From NCBI RefSeq assembly GCF_022201045.2, contig NC_068558.1, positions 42,117,501 to 42,181,500 on the forward strand: 64,000 nucleotides of DNA, written 5' to 3'. The DNA is from Citrus sinensis (taxonomy: Eukaryota > Streptophyta > Magnoliopsida > Sapindales > Rutaceae). The translations under genes were made by a program, and so were the position numbers. How positions within the stretch are numbered: the stretch's first letter is position 1; each line of letters begins with the position of its first letter. The notes beneath the pieces are model-generated. The model was not told the DNA's origin and did not search any database. It saw only the letters and a list, made by a program, of their open reading frames with translations. Of the stretch, positions 46,750 to 58,183 are shown one piece after another.

Positions 46750-49700
46750 CTAGCATTCTAAAGCATATGTCTGCACCTGCAAACAGTAAGGCAAATCATT
46801 TACCTTCTCTGGGGTCAATTCATTAAAAATGAAAATTCAAGAGACAAGAATATCACAGACATCTATGGTTGTACATCATGTTATTTCAATGTATTGCACC
46901 TTAAATTAAATGACATAAATAGTCCAAAGGTCAAGAACACTGAACCCTAACTTAGAATACGGTCAAAGAGTTTCAATAACCAACAAGAACTAGTGGCCTT
47001 CCAGCTTAAAACCATATAATATCTATACACATTTAACAAACTCAATCCTCTTGGTGAATAAAAGACAAGCTACTCTTTTCTTGCCTTTTTTCTGCCACAA
47101 TAGCATATACTATTATAGGTGGTGGTGGTGGTGATTGGGGGGGGGGGGGGGGGGGGGGGGTAACACAGAGTACGCTGTATCAAATGAAGTCTCCAAAATG
47201 TTATTTCAAGATAATGTCTTAATACATCTTTTATTTCTAAAAGCTTCCTCAGGAGAGCCACAAATTCCTATGAGACAAATTCTGAGTTTCTATACAAGGT
47301 TCCAGAAAACCAACTCAACTAGTTGCTGTCTGTTAGAAAAGAAATAAGTAAAAGCCTGAAAGTAACTTTAAGTGACTCATCCCAATTCCAGGCATTAAGT
47401 CATTGGCATAGAAAAGTTTGGAGACAAGTCAACATCACCAAGTGTTTCCAAACAACAGTTTATCAGCTATACTATGAAAACAAACTTTTATCATTATGTA
47501 ATATGCATAACCATCCAGAACCAATCTGAGAATGAGGTTTTTCTATATGGTGGCTATTCAAAAAAAAAAAATATACAAAACCATCCAAATAAATGCGTCA
47601 TTATTACATTAAAAATGTGAAGTAAAAAAAAAATTAAAAAAATTTCAAGACGAGACTACAGATAACACACTGGCATTCAAGGAATAGAGACAAAAGAAAA
47701 AAATCAATGTAAACTTATTTCATGATCACAATCTAATATCAAACTCCAGATATTTGGAAATACCACTGAGGATGGGAATAAAAACACTGAAGAGAGAACT
47801 TAACTGCTAGCAGACGCATCCAATATTTGAAATTTTTTCAAGAAAGAGAAGAAAACAAAATAAAAAGGGAAACAAAAATACAACTAATATAGCAAAGAAT
47901 CATTGGTTTATAGAAGACACCCATTTTATTTATTTACTTTTCTGATAACAATATAGGACACTCATTCAAACAACGAAAGATTGAAACTCTGTAACCTTGC
48001 TCACTAATCTACCTCTGTCAAGTTTTCTGCAGTAAAATAATTTGGTCCACTGCAGTTCGCACCGTGAACACCATCATATTGAAGAATTCTAAGTTTTCCT
48101 TCCTGCATTTTATTAGCATGACAGTTTTGTCAGTTAATGGAACATAGAAAGACAAAATGCAACATCATCTTAAGCACATTTGAGTTCTGACCTTGGTTCC
48201 ATAAACAAGGCCTCCTCCGGCAAAAGGATGAAAGCAAGCAACATTGACCTCATCCTCTGCACTAGGAAGCACTCTCACAAGTTCCATATCTGAAACTCTG
48301 TAAACCTGGACGACAAAGAAGAACAATTAGCCTTTGAAGTCCATTGCGACCAATTCCAAACAAGTATGGTAGAGCATTAGCAAGCATTACAGACACAAAA
48401 TAATAATGGACTAAATATCAATTCAACGTACCGATACTGCATATTACATTTTTTTTTCAATCATTCATTAAGTTTTTGTTGGTTCAACGAGAACCAAAAA
48501 ACAACAGCTTATAATGCCCGAAGACCAAATAATGTGCTAGCACTTCCAGTTGAGTCAAATTTGTGCTGTCAGTAAAAATATTGCCAGCAATTTGCACTTG
48601 CTAGTGCAGGATGGGCTTTACAAATTCAGCTAAAAACTTTAATATAATATTTCAAGGGTTGGTTCACCAAGAACCAAAAAAATAAAAGCCTTCAAATCCC
48701 AAAGACCAAATAATGTGCTAGCACTTCCAGTTGAGTAAAATTAGTGCTGTCAGTAAAAATATTGCCGGCACTTTGCACTTTCTAGTCCAGGATGAGCCTT
48801 ATGAATTCAGTTAAGAGTTTCTAATACAACATTTCAAGGGCTTTCTAGCTTGTTCAGTAATATCAAGTTTTTTACCTCCAGAACAGTGTAGATAGGTGAT
48901 GTTGTTTCCCCATCAATGACAATGCTTTTAAGAAGAGAACCATGACGTCTACCATAGGCAAGTAGTATATGCTCGGAGGTGGGTGAAAACTGCATGTGAA
49001 GCAGAAAATAGGTGAGCATAACCCTACAAATTTGCATGATTTCAGAGATTTAAGCAAATAGTAAGCACAACTTTAAAAATAAGATGACAAACAAAATGCA
49101 TTATCTAAGCAATAAGAAGCTTAGTTATATTTAACCAACAATTCACATGCACACCAACTCTCCAAATACGTGACTAACTTATCAAATTGCTACCCTAAGC
49201 ATCAATAACTCCTGTCTTTGGGGCTGACTTCTTAGAAAGATAAATTCCAACAAGACATGACAGAAATGTCATAATTGGGATATTCTGAAAAGTCCAGTAA
49301 AATCTATCATGCCATCCTTTAGCTAAAGATAGGTGAAACCACCCTCGAATTAGCATGACCAAGTAATAAGTTTCAGCCATTACTTCCAACAGCACTTCAT
49401 GTATTCGCTCAAATTAATTGCAATAACATGCTGAAAATGTGAGAAAAGGAACAGTAGAGAAGCTGCCATTTCAAGATAAGCTGGTATAATGAGCGTAAGA
49501 AATAAGACTTGAAAATACTGTAGGCTAACAAAAGTGTTAAGATAAAAGACCAACTAATTCTATGTACACTGTAGAAAACCTGATTTATGAAATATCTATT
49601 GATTAGCTAAAAATGGCCCTGTCATTTATTGCATCCACAACACTATTCTTCAAATTATAGATTTAGACTGATTCAATTGTCATCCTTCAGGTTCGTTGAC

Positions 49701-52700
49701 ATCTTGCACATGGGACCAGCTATAAATTTATCTTTTGTAAGTAATCAAGTTCTAAATTAATCTCTGCTGGCCCCAAGAACTATTGCATCACCTACTAATA
49801 TCATTCCCATATGGCCATTTGAGTACTCATAATGTATTGAAATCACAAACATGACAAAAGTTTTTAGTACACAGAAAAAGCCACTTGGTAAATGAACTGA
49901 AGATGAATACCAGTTTATCTATTAAAATGCCACTTAGTAAACAAACTGAAATGAAACTGAAACGAATACCCAGTTGATCTTTAAAACCAACCTGAATTGA
50001 GGTCAAACAATGGGCTGCTCTAATTGCCCGCGATACAAGCACTGAACCAAAACTGTATCAACATGCAAATCACATTAGTTAACCATTAATCATATTAGAG
50101 AGTAGAAAAAGAGGCAATTTTGAAAGAAGCAGTGATGAGTAATTGAGCTTTACGTTGACTCCTCGAGAGAATATATACGAAGCTCGTACATGACTTGGTG
50201 TGCTGAAATGGGGTGGCGAGTTGGGGATGTTGAAGCCCCAGGTTCTTGATGGACTAATGTTTGTAATCCTGGATCAGTTTCCGTGTAAGGAAGCATGCAA
50301 GCAACACAGGCAGCTAAATATCTCCCGCAGGGTGAAAAATGGGCACCCATTTCACTGCAAACACAAATATTGTCCAGCAATGACATTATGCAAATATACT
50401 AACAGACTTTACAATTATAGTTATGAGGGGAAAACCCATGAATTTCACAGAGACAAGCATGCTTGTTGATTTCGAGCACCAAGTAAGAACAAAATATAAC
50501 ATCTACCTTGATATCAGTTTACATATCTATGAGAATCAAACCATAAAAACAACATACCAAAACCTTTACCTGCAAAGGACAGCATGCGGAATTGTCAAGC
50601 GACATCTTTCTGCAGTAAGTGCAGCACAAGGATTCTTTATATCATGTGACCATACTCTGAGCTTCACAGTGCAGGGCAACTCTGCAGCTGCTGCAGCCGC
50701 CAGTGATGTGGCAAGTTCAGACTGAATTCTACTTACAATTGGTTGAGTATCAGTGCTATCCTGCAGGATGTTACTGGAAGCAGCACCTTCTCTAGATTCT
50801 GATTCAGAGAAGCGGGAGTGTGGAATATGATGTTGGCCAGATCTTCCCGGAGCACCAGATAGGCCAATGCTGCCAGGCACTGCTAAAGAGGCCACCGGTG
50901 CGTTCGCACTATAAGGAGATTGATGAGACATCAAAGAAGAACCCATATGTTGAGCTGAATGATCACGATTACCACCACCAAGAAGCATTGGAGGAACACC
51001 GGCTTGGCTTTGACCCATTAACCAACCTTGCAAGAATGGTAGCTCCCAAAAAGTTCGATCTCTAATGGGTAAAAGATGCTGAAGTTGCCCAAATTCAGTG
51101 ACAGCCGGTTGACTTGAAACATGTGACGGAATTCCCCTCATTACACCACCAAGAGTATCAAGGTTCATAGAGTTACCTTGTCCGCTCACCCCAGCAGGCT
51201 GCATTTCATCTGTATCCATAGCATCCACTGCATAATCAGAAACACCACTTTCTATCCCATTAGGGAAAGAATCATTTACAGAACCTTCTCTTCCAGGAGG
51301 AATCACAGGAAATGTCTCCATAGAAGGCACTGTACCATCTTGCTCTACATTAGAATCTGATTGCAAGTGCAACGAAGCAGAAGGCTCAATTTGCATGTTA
51401 CTTGAACTGGCACGCCTACTAGCATGCTGCAAATCTATTCTTGAATCATCTATTGAAACTGAAGGCACAATCAAAAAAGGCAAGGAGGACATAAGAGGAA
51501 GTTCAGCAGCCAAGCTAACATGGTCACCGGACTGAGCATTTGCCACAAAGACAGCTGGGGGAGGATATCGCAAGTAACCAGGAGACGTTGCTCGTGTCAT
51601 TGACGAATCTGAAGAGTCAAGATCATTGACCTGCATATCAGTACAATACTGTAATCCATATGATTGAGTGAGTAAATCATAAATTATACACCCATTGGAT
51701 AATTCACCTCAGCAGTCAAAACAAATGGAGCAGCATGAGGGTGAAAATGTACAGCTCGAAGTGAGCGCCTAGTCTTCAGCACAATTATTGGCGAGGAAGC
51801 TTCCTCTTTGTTGTTGTAGGGCCATATGTACAACTGAAACACAATTTCAAGTGTCAATACTATGAGATCTGAGGGCACCACGGCCCATTCTAGCAATATA
51901 AAACTATTTGAGAAGTTTAAAGACAAGAAACACCACCTTGTGACCCGATGCAACAGCAAGGAGTTCTCCTTCAGCATGGAAAGCAATGGAAGCAATGGGA
52001 CGATCTGTTTGGGAGGGGGGGGGGGGGGGGGCTTTCCACAATCAGAGTCAATGCATGATGGCAATAGTATAGGCTTTATACATAAACTGTAAAACATTTT
52101 TGCAAATTGAACTGAAGCAAAAATCATAGAACATACAGAAATCACATGATCCTATACACTCCGATGTGTTTGCATCCCACAAGCGAACTTCATGATCCAA
52201 GCTCCCACTTGCAAGAATTTCTGAACGTAATGGGTGAAACCTAACCTGTAAATGCTCCATTAGCATGATTAAAATAATAACATTACTTCTTACATCCTTC
52301 AATAAATAATGTCATTACACACTGACTTCACTAGGGGAAAGTTTTCTAGAATAATATTAAGAAAAAAAAATGAAATTCAATATATCAACTTTATATACTA
52401 CTCCATTTGCTTCCTTATCTAAAGCCCAAAGCACTACATTCTCATTGCATAAACTCCAAAACAATTACAAAATGCTATAACCCAGTCCTCTATAGATATT
52501 AGCCAAAAGTCCACAATGGAGAGGTTAAAACAAGTAGGCGACACAAAGCTTACCACCCATGGTGTCCTCCGATGTCCACTCAACACCTTCAAGCAGTTTC
52601 CAGTTTGGCAATCGATTATCTTTACAGTGTGGTCACCACTGCAAGTATCAAAAGAGTGTCAGCTTAAAATGCAATAAATTATATTTAACAAAAACAGATG

Positions 52701-53443
52701 AATCCGTAAGCTTACTGTGTTGATGCAAGTGTTCTTCCATCAGGACTAAATGCTGCCGCAATAGTGGATCTTGGAGGAGGCACCAAAGGACAATACTTTG
52801 CTGATAAATGCCGTAATGATTCTGCCTCAACCCTGGGAAAGGGTAAAAAATGTGAGAATCCATGCAAACAAATTTCCCATTATCAAAAAGCATTGTTCCA
52901 TTCAGAATTAGGCCTACCATGAAACAAGACCCCGTTTTGCATCTCTCACTGAACTGTCGCTGGGCCCACAAGTCTTCAATTTAGAAGCATCCACCCACTG
53001 CCTTTTAGGTACATATTTTGTTTTGGGCGAAATCTCTCTGTGTGCTAACAAACGCGAAACATTTCTAGCCCTAAATAGATTATTGCAAAGGTGATAAGAG
53101 TGAGAAAGACTAAGAATGAAGCCAAATTAGACAGCTAAAAGGGAACATATTTCAATTTCAAATCATAGTCCAGATGCATCATAAAAATCAATCTAAAAAC
53201 CCATATGACTTCGAAATGTTAGTGAATTTTAATTAGAAGCAGGGAATAACAACATCAAACGAATTGAACAGCTGGAAAGTAACAACAGATTTAATTACAA
53301 ATCGATAAGAGCAATGATTAAACGAATTATCATTCCGATTGAGAAAAAAGCGGAGGAATTCGAAATTCTGACCTGCGGCGGAGATGATTGGACGGTTGTG
53401 ATCGGAGGGAATTTTGATCGTGAGGCCAGGAAAGTCCCGTCAT
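46750..53443 (-). CDS. AMBRA1-like WD40 protein (predicted CUL4-DDB1 substrate receptor)
   Basis: Fourteen exons: 53443-53373, 53070-52918, 52832-52716, 52638-52554, 52245-52137, 52004-51937, 51833-51708, 51630-50570, 50354-50154, 50052-49992, 48989-48876, 48305-48192, 48102-48013 and 46776-46750. All join in frame to 798 residues. N-terminal WD40 blades include FSPDGRTLASTHGDHTVKI, FHPLRSEILASGSLDHEVRL and FHAEGELLAVASGHKLYIW. A long Ser-rich, low-structure segment comes mostly from exon 8 (1061 bp). More blade-like sequence follows (FSPTSEHILLAYGRR, CFHPFAGGGLVYGTKEGKL), so the propeller is split as in animal AMBRA1. The stretch before the first blade (RNVSRLLAHREI) resembles the DDB1-binding H-box; that is inference. 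The last exon is only nine codons, ending VQTYALEC. It likely corresponds to At5g43930/At1g04140. Two introns carry poly(G) runs. Confidence 0.9.
47137..47160. repeat. Poly(G) tract (24) in the last intron of the AMBRA1-like gene
   Basis: Preceded by GGTGGTGGTGGTGATT. Coding strand carries C24. Lies in intron 13, about 360 bases upstream (in transcription order) of the terminal exon. Confidence 0.85.
48479..48840. repeat. Tandem duplication, 180 bp, in intron 11 of the AMBRA1-like gene
   Basis: GGTTCAACGAGAACCAAAAA at 48481 and GGTTCACCAAGAACCAAAAA at 48661 open two copies that share AAGACCAAATAATGTGCTAG, CACTTCCAGTTGAGT and GTGCTGTCAGTAAAAATATT. About 10 percent divergence. Non-coding. Confidence 0.85.
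52015..52031. repeat. Poly(G) tract (17) serving as the C-run upstream of an acceptor site
   Basis: On the coding strand this is C17, followed by TCCCAAACAG at the 3' end of intron 5 (acceptor before 52004). It therefore takes the place of the polypyrimidine tract of that intron. Confidence 0.8.
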
Positions 53444-54884
53444 TGCTCTAGCGAAACGTCATAAGAAAATGACCAATAACAAGAGTAGTATTTTATAAAA
53501 AAGACAGAATTGATCGGCGGGGCATATCCTGGAACCCTAATTTCACAACTTCTGTCAATCTCGCAAGAGCAATTAGAATCTGTGTCAATTTGGGGGGTTT
53601 TCAGTTTCAGATGGCGACGAGACCTAAAGCCAAGGGCTAAGCCAGGAGGGCTTAACCGGAAAGAGGCGAGTATATTTATGTCATGATTTGCGCCTGGGTA
53701 ATGTTATTTTCCACAGCTTTTTTTTTTTAACCTTTTTGACCAAAATCGCCTCCTCCGCGTGGATCTTCTAACAAGGGTTGTTTTTTCACAGCCCGTAGTA
53801 TTAACGGGTTGGGTTTGAAATGTCAAGTATTAACCCCACAATAATTCCTAAAAAAAAAAAAAACCTACAATATTAACTTTTTTAAATATAAATTAACAAT
53901 ATTATTGGATTATATTTAAAATAAAAAATTAAAAAGGGTAATTTGCACCCCCGAGATTTTGCCACTTTTCAGTCGGATAAATCTTTGCAGGCCGTTTGGG
54001 TAGCACCGTAGCTATTAGGTGATCGAGAGTGAAAAGGAATAAATAAAATAATTCTCAAAATCCATTATTTCAAAATAACTGCATTCATATTCATGTCGTC
54101 GTCAGATTATAAGTTGCCTCTTTTTTTCTTTTTCTTTTTTATGATATGAGACTATTGCTCAAATTACAACTCATATTATATGATAGTATAATTGATATGT
54201 ACAATCATATATATATATATATATACTGAGACCTGTTGACACCAATGCTGATATGACACCGTTCAGATTTGTAACCCTCTCAAATATTTGAGGGACGTCA
54301 ACTCCCAGCCTGGAAAAAAGACTACCTTCACTCAAACTCTGGAGCTCCAAGAAATGACATTTAAATTAAACTCATGTAATGCGTCTGCAGAGGCTCGAAC
54401 CACTTCCCTCACATTAGCCCAAGATGTTTGAAAAAAAAAAAAAAAAACTACCCCTATGCTTCCTATCTTTAACCTCCTAAAGTTCATTTAAATAAAAACC
54501 AAATTCCATCTTCCTCGTTATAGTTAAAATTTATTTTTTCTCCAAAATCAGACATTAATTATGTCGTCGCTATCTTCTTCTGCTGCTATATACCATTTTT
54601 CTATGGTTCATGGAACTGATAATATGGACGATCCAAACTCCATAATTCTACAAATAGCTCTCATAAAAGATGAGTAAATAAAGTTTCAAAGAAGAAGAAG
54701 AGTAATAATTATAAAATCCTCATCAAAATGGGGTACAATTTTGTGCGGAACATGCACAATTACTTTTACACATATTGGAATAATTAAAATTGGATAAAAT
54801 CATCGTGAGGCTCCCCACACGATATTCAACATTTTCACACTAGCAAGCTAGGATAGGAATTGGGATCCTCCAACCTGTAGTAAC
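53444..54884. other. AMBRA1-like gene leader/promoter and 3' region of the ssSPT gene
   Basis: 53444-53650 is the probable leader and promoter of the minus-strand AMBRA1-like gene. AT-rich DNA follows, with a candidate SINE at about 54228-54425. The part above about 54700 is the probable 3' UTR of the ssSPT gene. No other gene seen. Confidence 0.5.
54228..54425 (-). mobile_element. Candidate tRNA-derived SINE, diverged
   Basis: On the minus strand, TGGTTCGAGCCTC (54403-54391) is a good polymerase III B-box, and GGGCTAATGTGAGG just 5' of it is A-box-like. The other end runs into a (TA)n tract at about 54205-54227. It shares ACCCTCTCAAATATTTGAGGG-type sequence with the SINE at 45414-45753. No clear target duplication was found, so the boundaries are approximate. 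Confidence 0.5.
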
Positions 54885-55999
54885 TCAGGTCACTGTTAAA
54901 TGCCTGAAATGAATAAATGAGAAACCAAAGTTAGTTTCAGAACCAAATAATGCTGGATGAGTCGTAAAAAGTAACTTAGGCACCACTGTAAGAACATTAA
55001 GCAGCATCATAATATTGTTTCGTGAGAGGGCAATATTTCACGCACAGACACATGCACCATGACAAGCGGCAGCGTGTAGTGCAATTACCAAATATTGACT
55101 TGCTGGTCCACATTATCAACTTAGAGAGAGATAGAGAGGGCATGAAGATCAATAATTGTGCACTCGCTCAACCCTTTGGATGAGTCTAAACGCTTGATTT
55201 TTTTTTTTTCCCTGCAAACTATCTTTCGCTGGTAGCAGCATAATATTAACTACAGAACACACTGTTTTATATTTCAACATGGAATATTCCAACTTATGTG
55301 AAATCACAATCACTTTCTTCAGAAAAAACAAGAACTAGGAGTAAACACACATCCAGAAAATTAACTCAGTCAATATGTAATTATGAGTGAAGGCTAAAGA
55401 ATATTCATGACAACATTGGTAACCAGTGGAAGATATCCTTTCAAGTTGGCTTTGATTTACTCGCACAAAGTTTAGTCTGGAATTTACATCCACAAAATCA
55501 CAAATGGGTCCAGTCCCCATTAAGTTTTTATGATCAATCATGGGAAATATAATAATCATTTCCATACAAAAAAACATCAATGAGCTAACACACATAACAG
55601 TTACAAAGAACAGTGGTCAATCCTCCAGTCCTACACCCCAAGAACTGAATTCTGAAAATTAAAATGTAGGATAAATGCAAACAGTACTATTAGATGTGAG
55701 CACCGACAAAGTTGTAGGGTTACCTTTGGAAGAAGTCAGTTACATATTTTGACCCATTGTAAAAGATGAACCACATCAAAACCACCACCAAAACATCTGC
55801 CAAAGTTAAGGAACTTACAAGTGCAACACCATAGCAGAGCGCAATTCTAGTTTCTTTTCGTTTCCTTTATAATACTTTCATTAGATTGGTCAGAAAGAAT
55901 GTGAAAAAGGATACTGAAAAGATAACGCTCCCACCAGTCCAACATGTAGAGTCCAAATGTGACATTGTAGAGATGAATCTTCCGTTGAATCCAATTCAT
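54885..55999 (-). CDS. Small subunit of serine palmitoyltransferase (ssSPT)
   Basis: Three coding exons, 55999-55915, 55796-55724 and 54903-54885, give a 58-residue protein starting MNWIQRKIHLYNVTFGLYML. Plant ssSPT proteins have this size and the same WWERYLFN-VVVLMWF-YNG core. They bind the LCB1/LCB2 heterodimer in the endoplasmic reticulum and strongly stimulate the first step of sphingolipid synthesis (serine plus palmitoyl-CoA). One long membrane helix is seen (VLVVVLMWFIFY, about residues 30-45). The first intron, 55914-55797, has U12 signals. The start is fixed by the family N-terminus. A non-coding first exon probably ends at 56911 (CCCGTTCCTTTG then a GTAATT donor), leaving an intron of about 900 bp in the leader. 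The gene is too short for most ORF-based prediction. Confidence 0.92.
55797..55914 (-). other. U12-type GT-AG intron of the ssSPT gene
   Basis: On the coding strand the donor is GTATCCTTTTT, a perfect U12 5' splice site. TTCCTTAAC, a perfect U12 branch site, lies just before the terminal TTTGGCAG. Intron length 118 bp. Splicing joins YLF to NVLVVV through a codon split after its first base. Confidence 0.95.
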
Positions 56000-57100
56000 A
56001 GCTCTTAATCCTACAGACGCATAATTACATATAGGTGTACAATGTAAGAATCAAGCTAAGACACCAATGAACACAATTAGCTCGAAACTCCAAGATATCA
56101 AATCTTTGAAATAAATACAAAAATTTATTCGCCTTAACTGGAAATGAGCCAGGTACCAAAAAGGGAAAAAAAAAAAAATTGTTCTTGATCTTACACTCAC
56201 TTCAATGTTAACAAAGACATGCGAGAACAGATTGATTGGTAAACAAATCAGGTCATTAGTCTGACAAAATGTTCATCCAAATTGCCCAGACCTTTTCTAA
56301 TAGATTCCTATGTTTGCTTAGATGGACTGCAGGTAACTGCCGCTCTTCATTTTAGTTATGTTGGATCTTAATGAAACGGTCGCAGATTGAAATAATGCTA
56401 TTACATATCCAAAATGAAGAACCAATATAGGTTTCATTCTCAATCGTTTGCTGGGTTACGATTTGCAAATCAGTAAGTCTATATCTGCAAACCACCCTTT
56501 TTTATATAAACTTTCTTTGTTGGCATGAAAATATAGCTTAATCATGAACTACTCAAATTGTCATGCTTATAGAGAAATAATTACATAACAGTAACAGTAT
56601 TCTGAACAATACTGATGGTGGAAAACTCTGAAGATTTCTCTTCTCAATACCTCACAGAGAAAACATGTACAGCATAATTTCCAAATTAAGCCCCAAGCAA
56701 AATTTAAATAAATCAATCAACCAAGCAAATTATCCTAATCAAAGAAATTGAAAAAAAAAAAGATCTAGTTTCGAACAAAAGAATCAATGATTTAAAGCGA
56801 ATCATTAAAACACCCAGAGTGATGCGCTACAAATTCAGCAAAAAGGACACGAGAATTTAATGCAAAACTTTCTTTTTTTTTTGTTTTGGGGGGGGCGGGG
56901 TGTAATTACCAAAGGAACGGGAGACTGAGCTGCAAAAGAATCAATGGGCAAAGGCAGAGGCTTGGCTCCAATCAAAAGGAGTGGAGATTATTGAAGCCGA
57001 GAGGAACCAAAGTTTTAGAATTAAGTGATACAGCTCGCTGTGTTTTGTTGGAACTTTATTCGAACCAGATCTGTGGGTTTGAATAACAGAACTTTGACCC
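56000..57100 (-). other. Leader exon, leader intron and promoter of the ssSPT gene
   Basis: On the minus strand, GCGTCTGTAG near 56020 is the acceptor that leads into GATTAAGAGCT and the ATG at 55999. The probable first exon is about 57000-56911. A G/C-rich stretch (GGGGGGGCGGGGTG) lies just inside the leader intron near 56888-56901. Confidence 0.55.
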
Positions 57101-58183
57101 GTTGATATGAGATTTGACGGAGACAATTTCAAGCTTTCATTCCAGACCCGAACCGACCCGGAATTTTATTGCCATTTGGGCTAAAACGAGTATTCCAGTG
57201 CAGGGACAACGTAACTAAAAAATAAAAATAAAAAATCCATTTAAGATCAATTTTATTCAATTTTAAGTCAACAAGCCAAAGTGGAATGGGGTTCTTAGAA
57301 AAATCCGCAGTTCCGTACGCTGTCACTGATCAAATCAAGTAAAAAATCTTTATAAATAAATAAATAAAGTGCCTACGCCTAGTCTAGCAAGAATTGTTAA
57401 GAGAATTTATTGAATTATGTGTTGTATTGTGACCTGAGGGCATGTCACCTGCACTGAGTTAGAAAAAAATTATAGGTACAACTTTCATCAACATAGAAAA
57501 TGGATTAGAGTTTTAAATTTTTACAGAATTTTTTATTTTTTAATAAATAAAACACCATTTATATTTCAGAAAGAAAAAAGGTAATAATTAAGCGCTATTG
57601 TGCCTTTCACAACTTACTAATGCAATTTAGTTATTTCAGTTGGTTCAATTGACACAAAAGCAATTATCACTGAACAAACAATATCTGGTAACACCCGGAG
57701 CTATGGCAAACAACCAGAGCAGAAAAGTACCAGAAAAAAACGCTTTTAACTGAATCGGGGTTCCCAAACTTGGCGTCAAATAACTGGAAAACGAAGGAAA
57801 ATCTTCTTGAATACAGCAGACCGAGTGTAGCCTAAAACTTACCATTGGTTTCAGTAGAAGTAAATTCATTTTCAGATAGAAATACATAATCCTAACAGTT
57901 ATTTTATTATAATCGTAGTCTGAACAAACTGAATAAACTTGCTATAACTGGTGGATGAACGGCCAACTATACTCAAAATTCATAGAGCTTGATAGACACG
58001 AGGGAAGAGCACAAAGAACACAAGAAATGGGAATTTACAAATGAAATGAGTGCCAAAATTGCGCCGGCAGAGAGAAAGCCGCTGGTATACAAATTTATAA
58101 ATGAATAACTATTGCAAAAGAACAGACTCTGTACAGAGGACCTTAAGATCTATTTCTGTTAATGTTCAAATGAGCTCCACAGG
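57101..58183. other. Intergenic region and 3' UTR of the WDR26-like gene
   Basis: AT-rich DNA between the ssSPT promoter and the stop codon of the WDR26-like gene. The segment above about 57650 is probably its 3' UTR. No gene recognised. Confidence 0.5.

Noticed and set aside
47135-47347. Open frame starting with poly-glycine
   Set aside because: Produced by the poly(G) tract within an intron of the AMBRA1-like gene.
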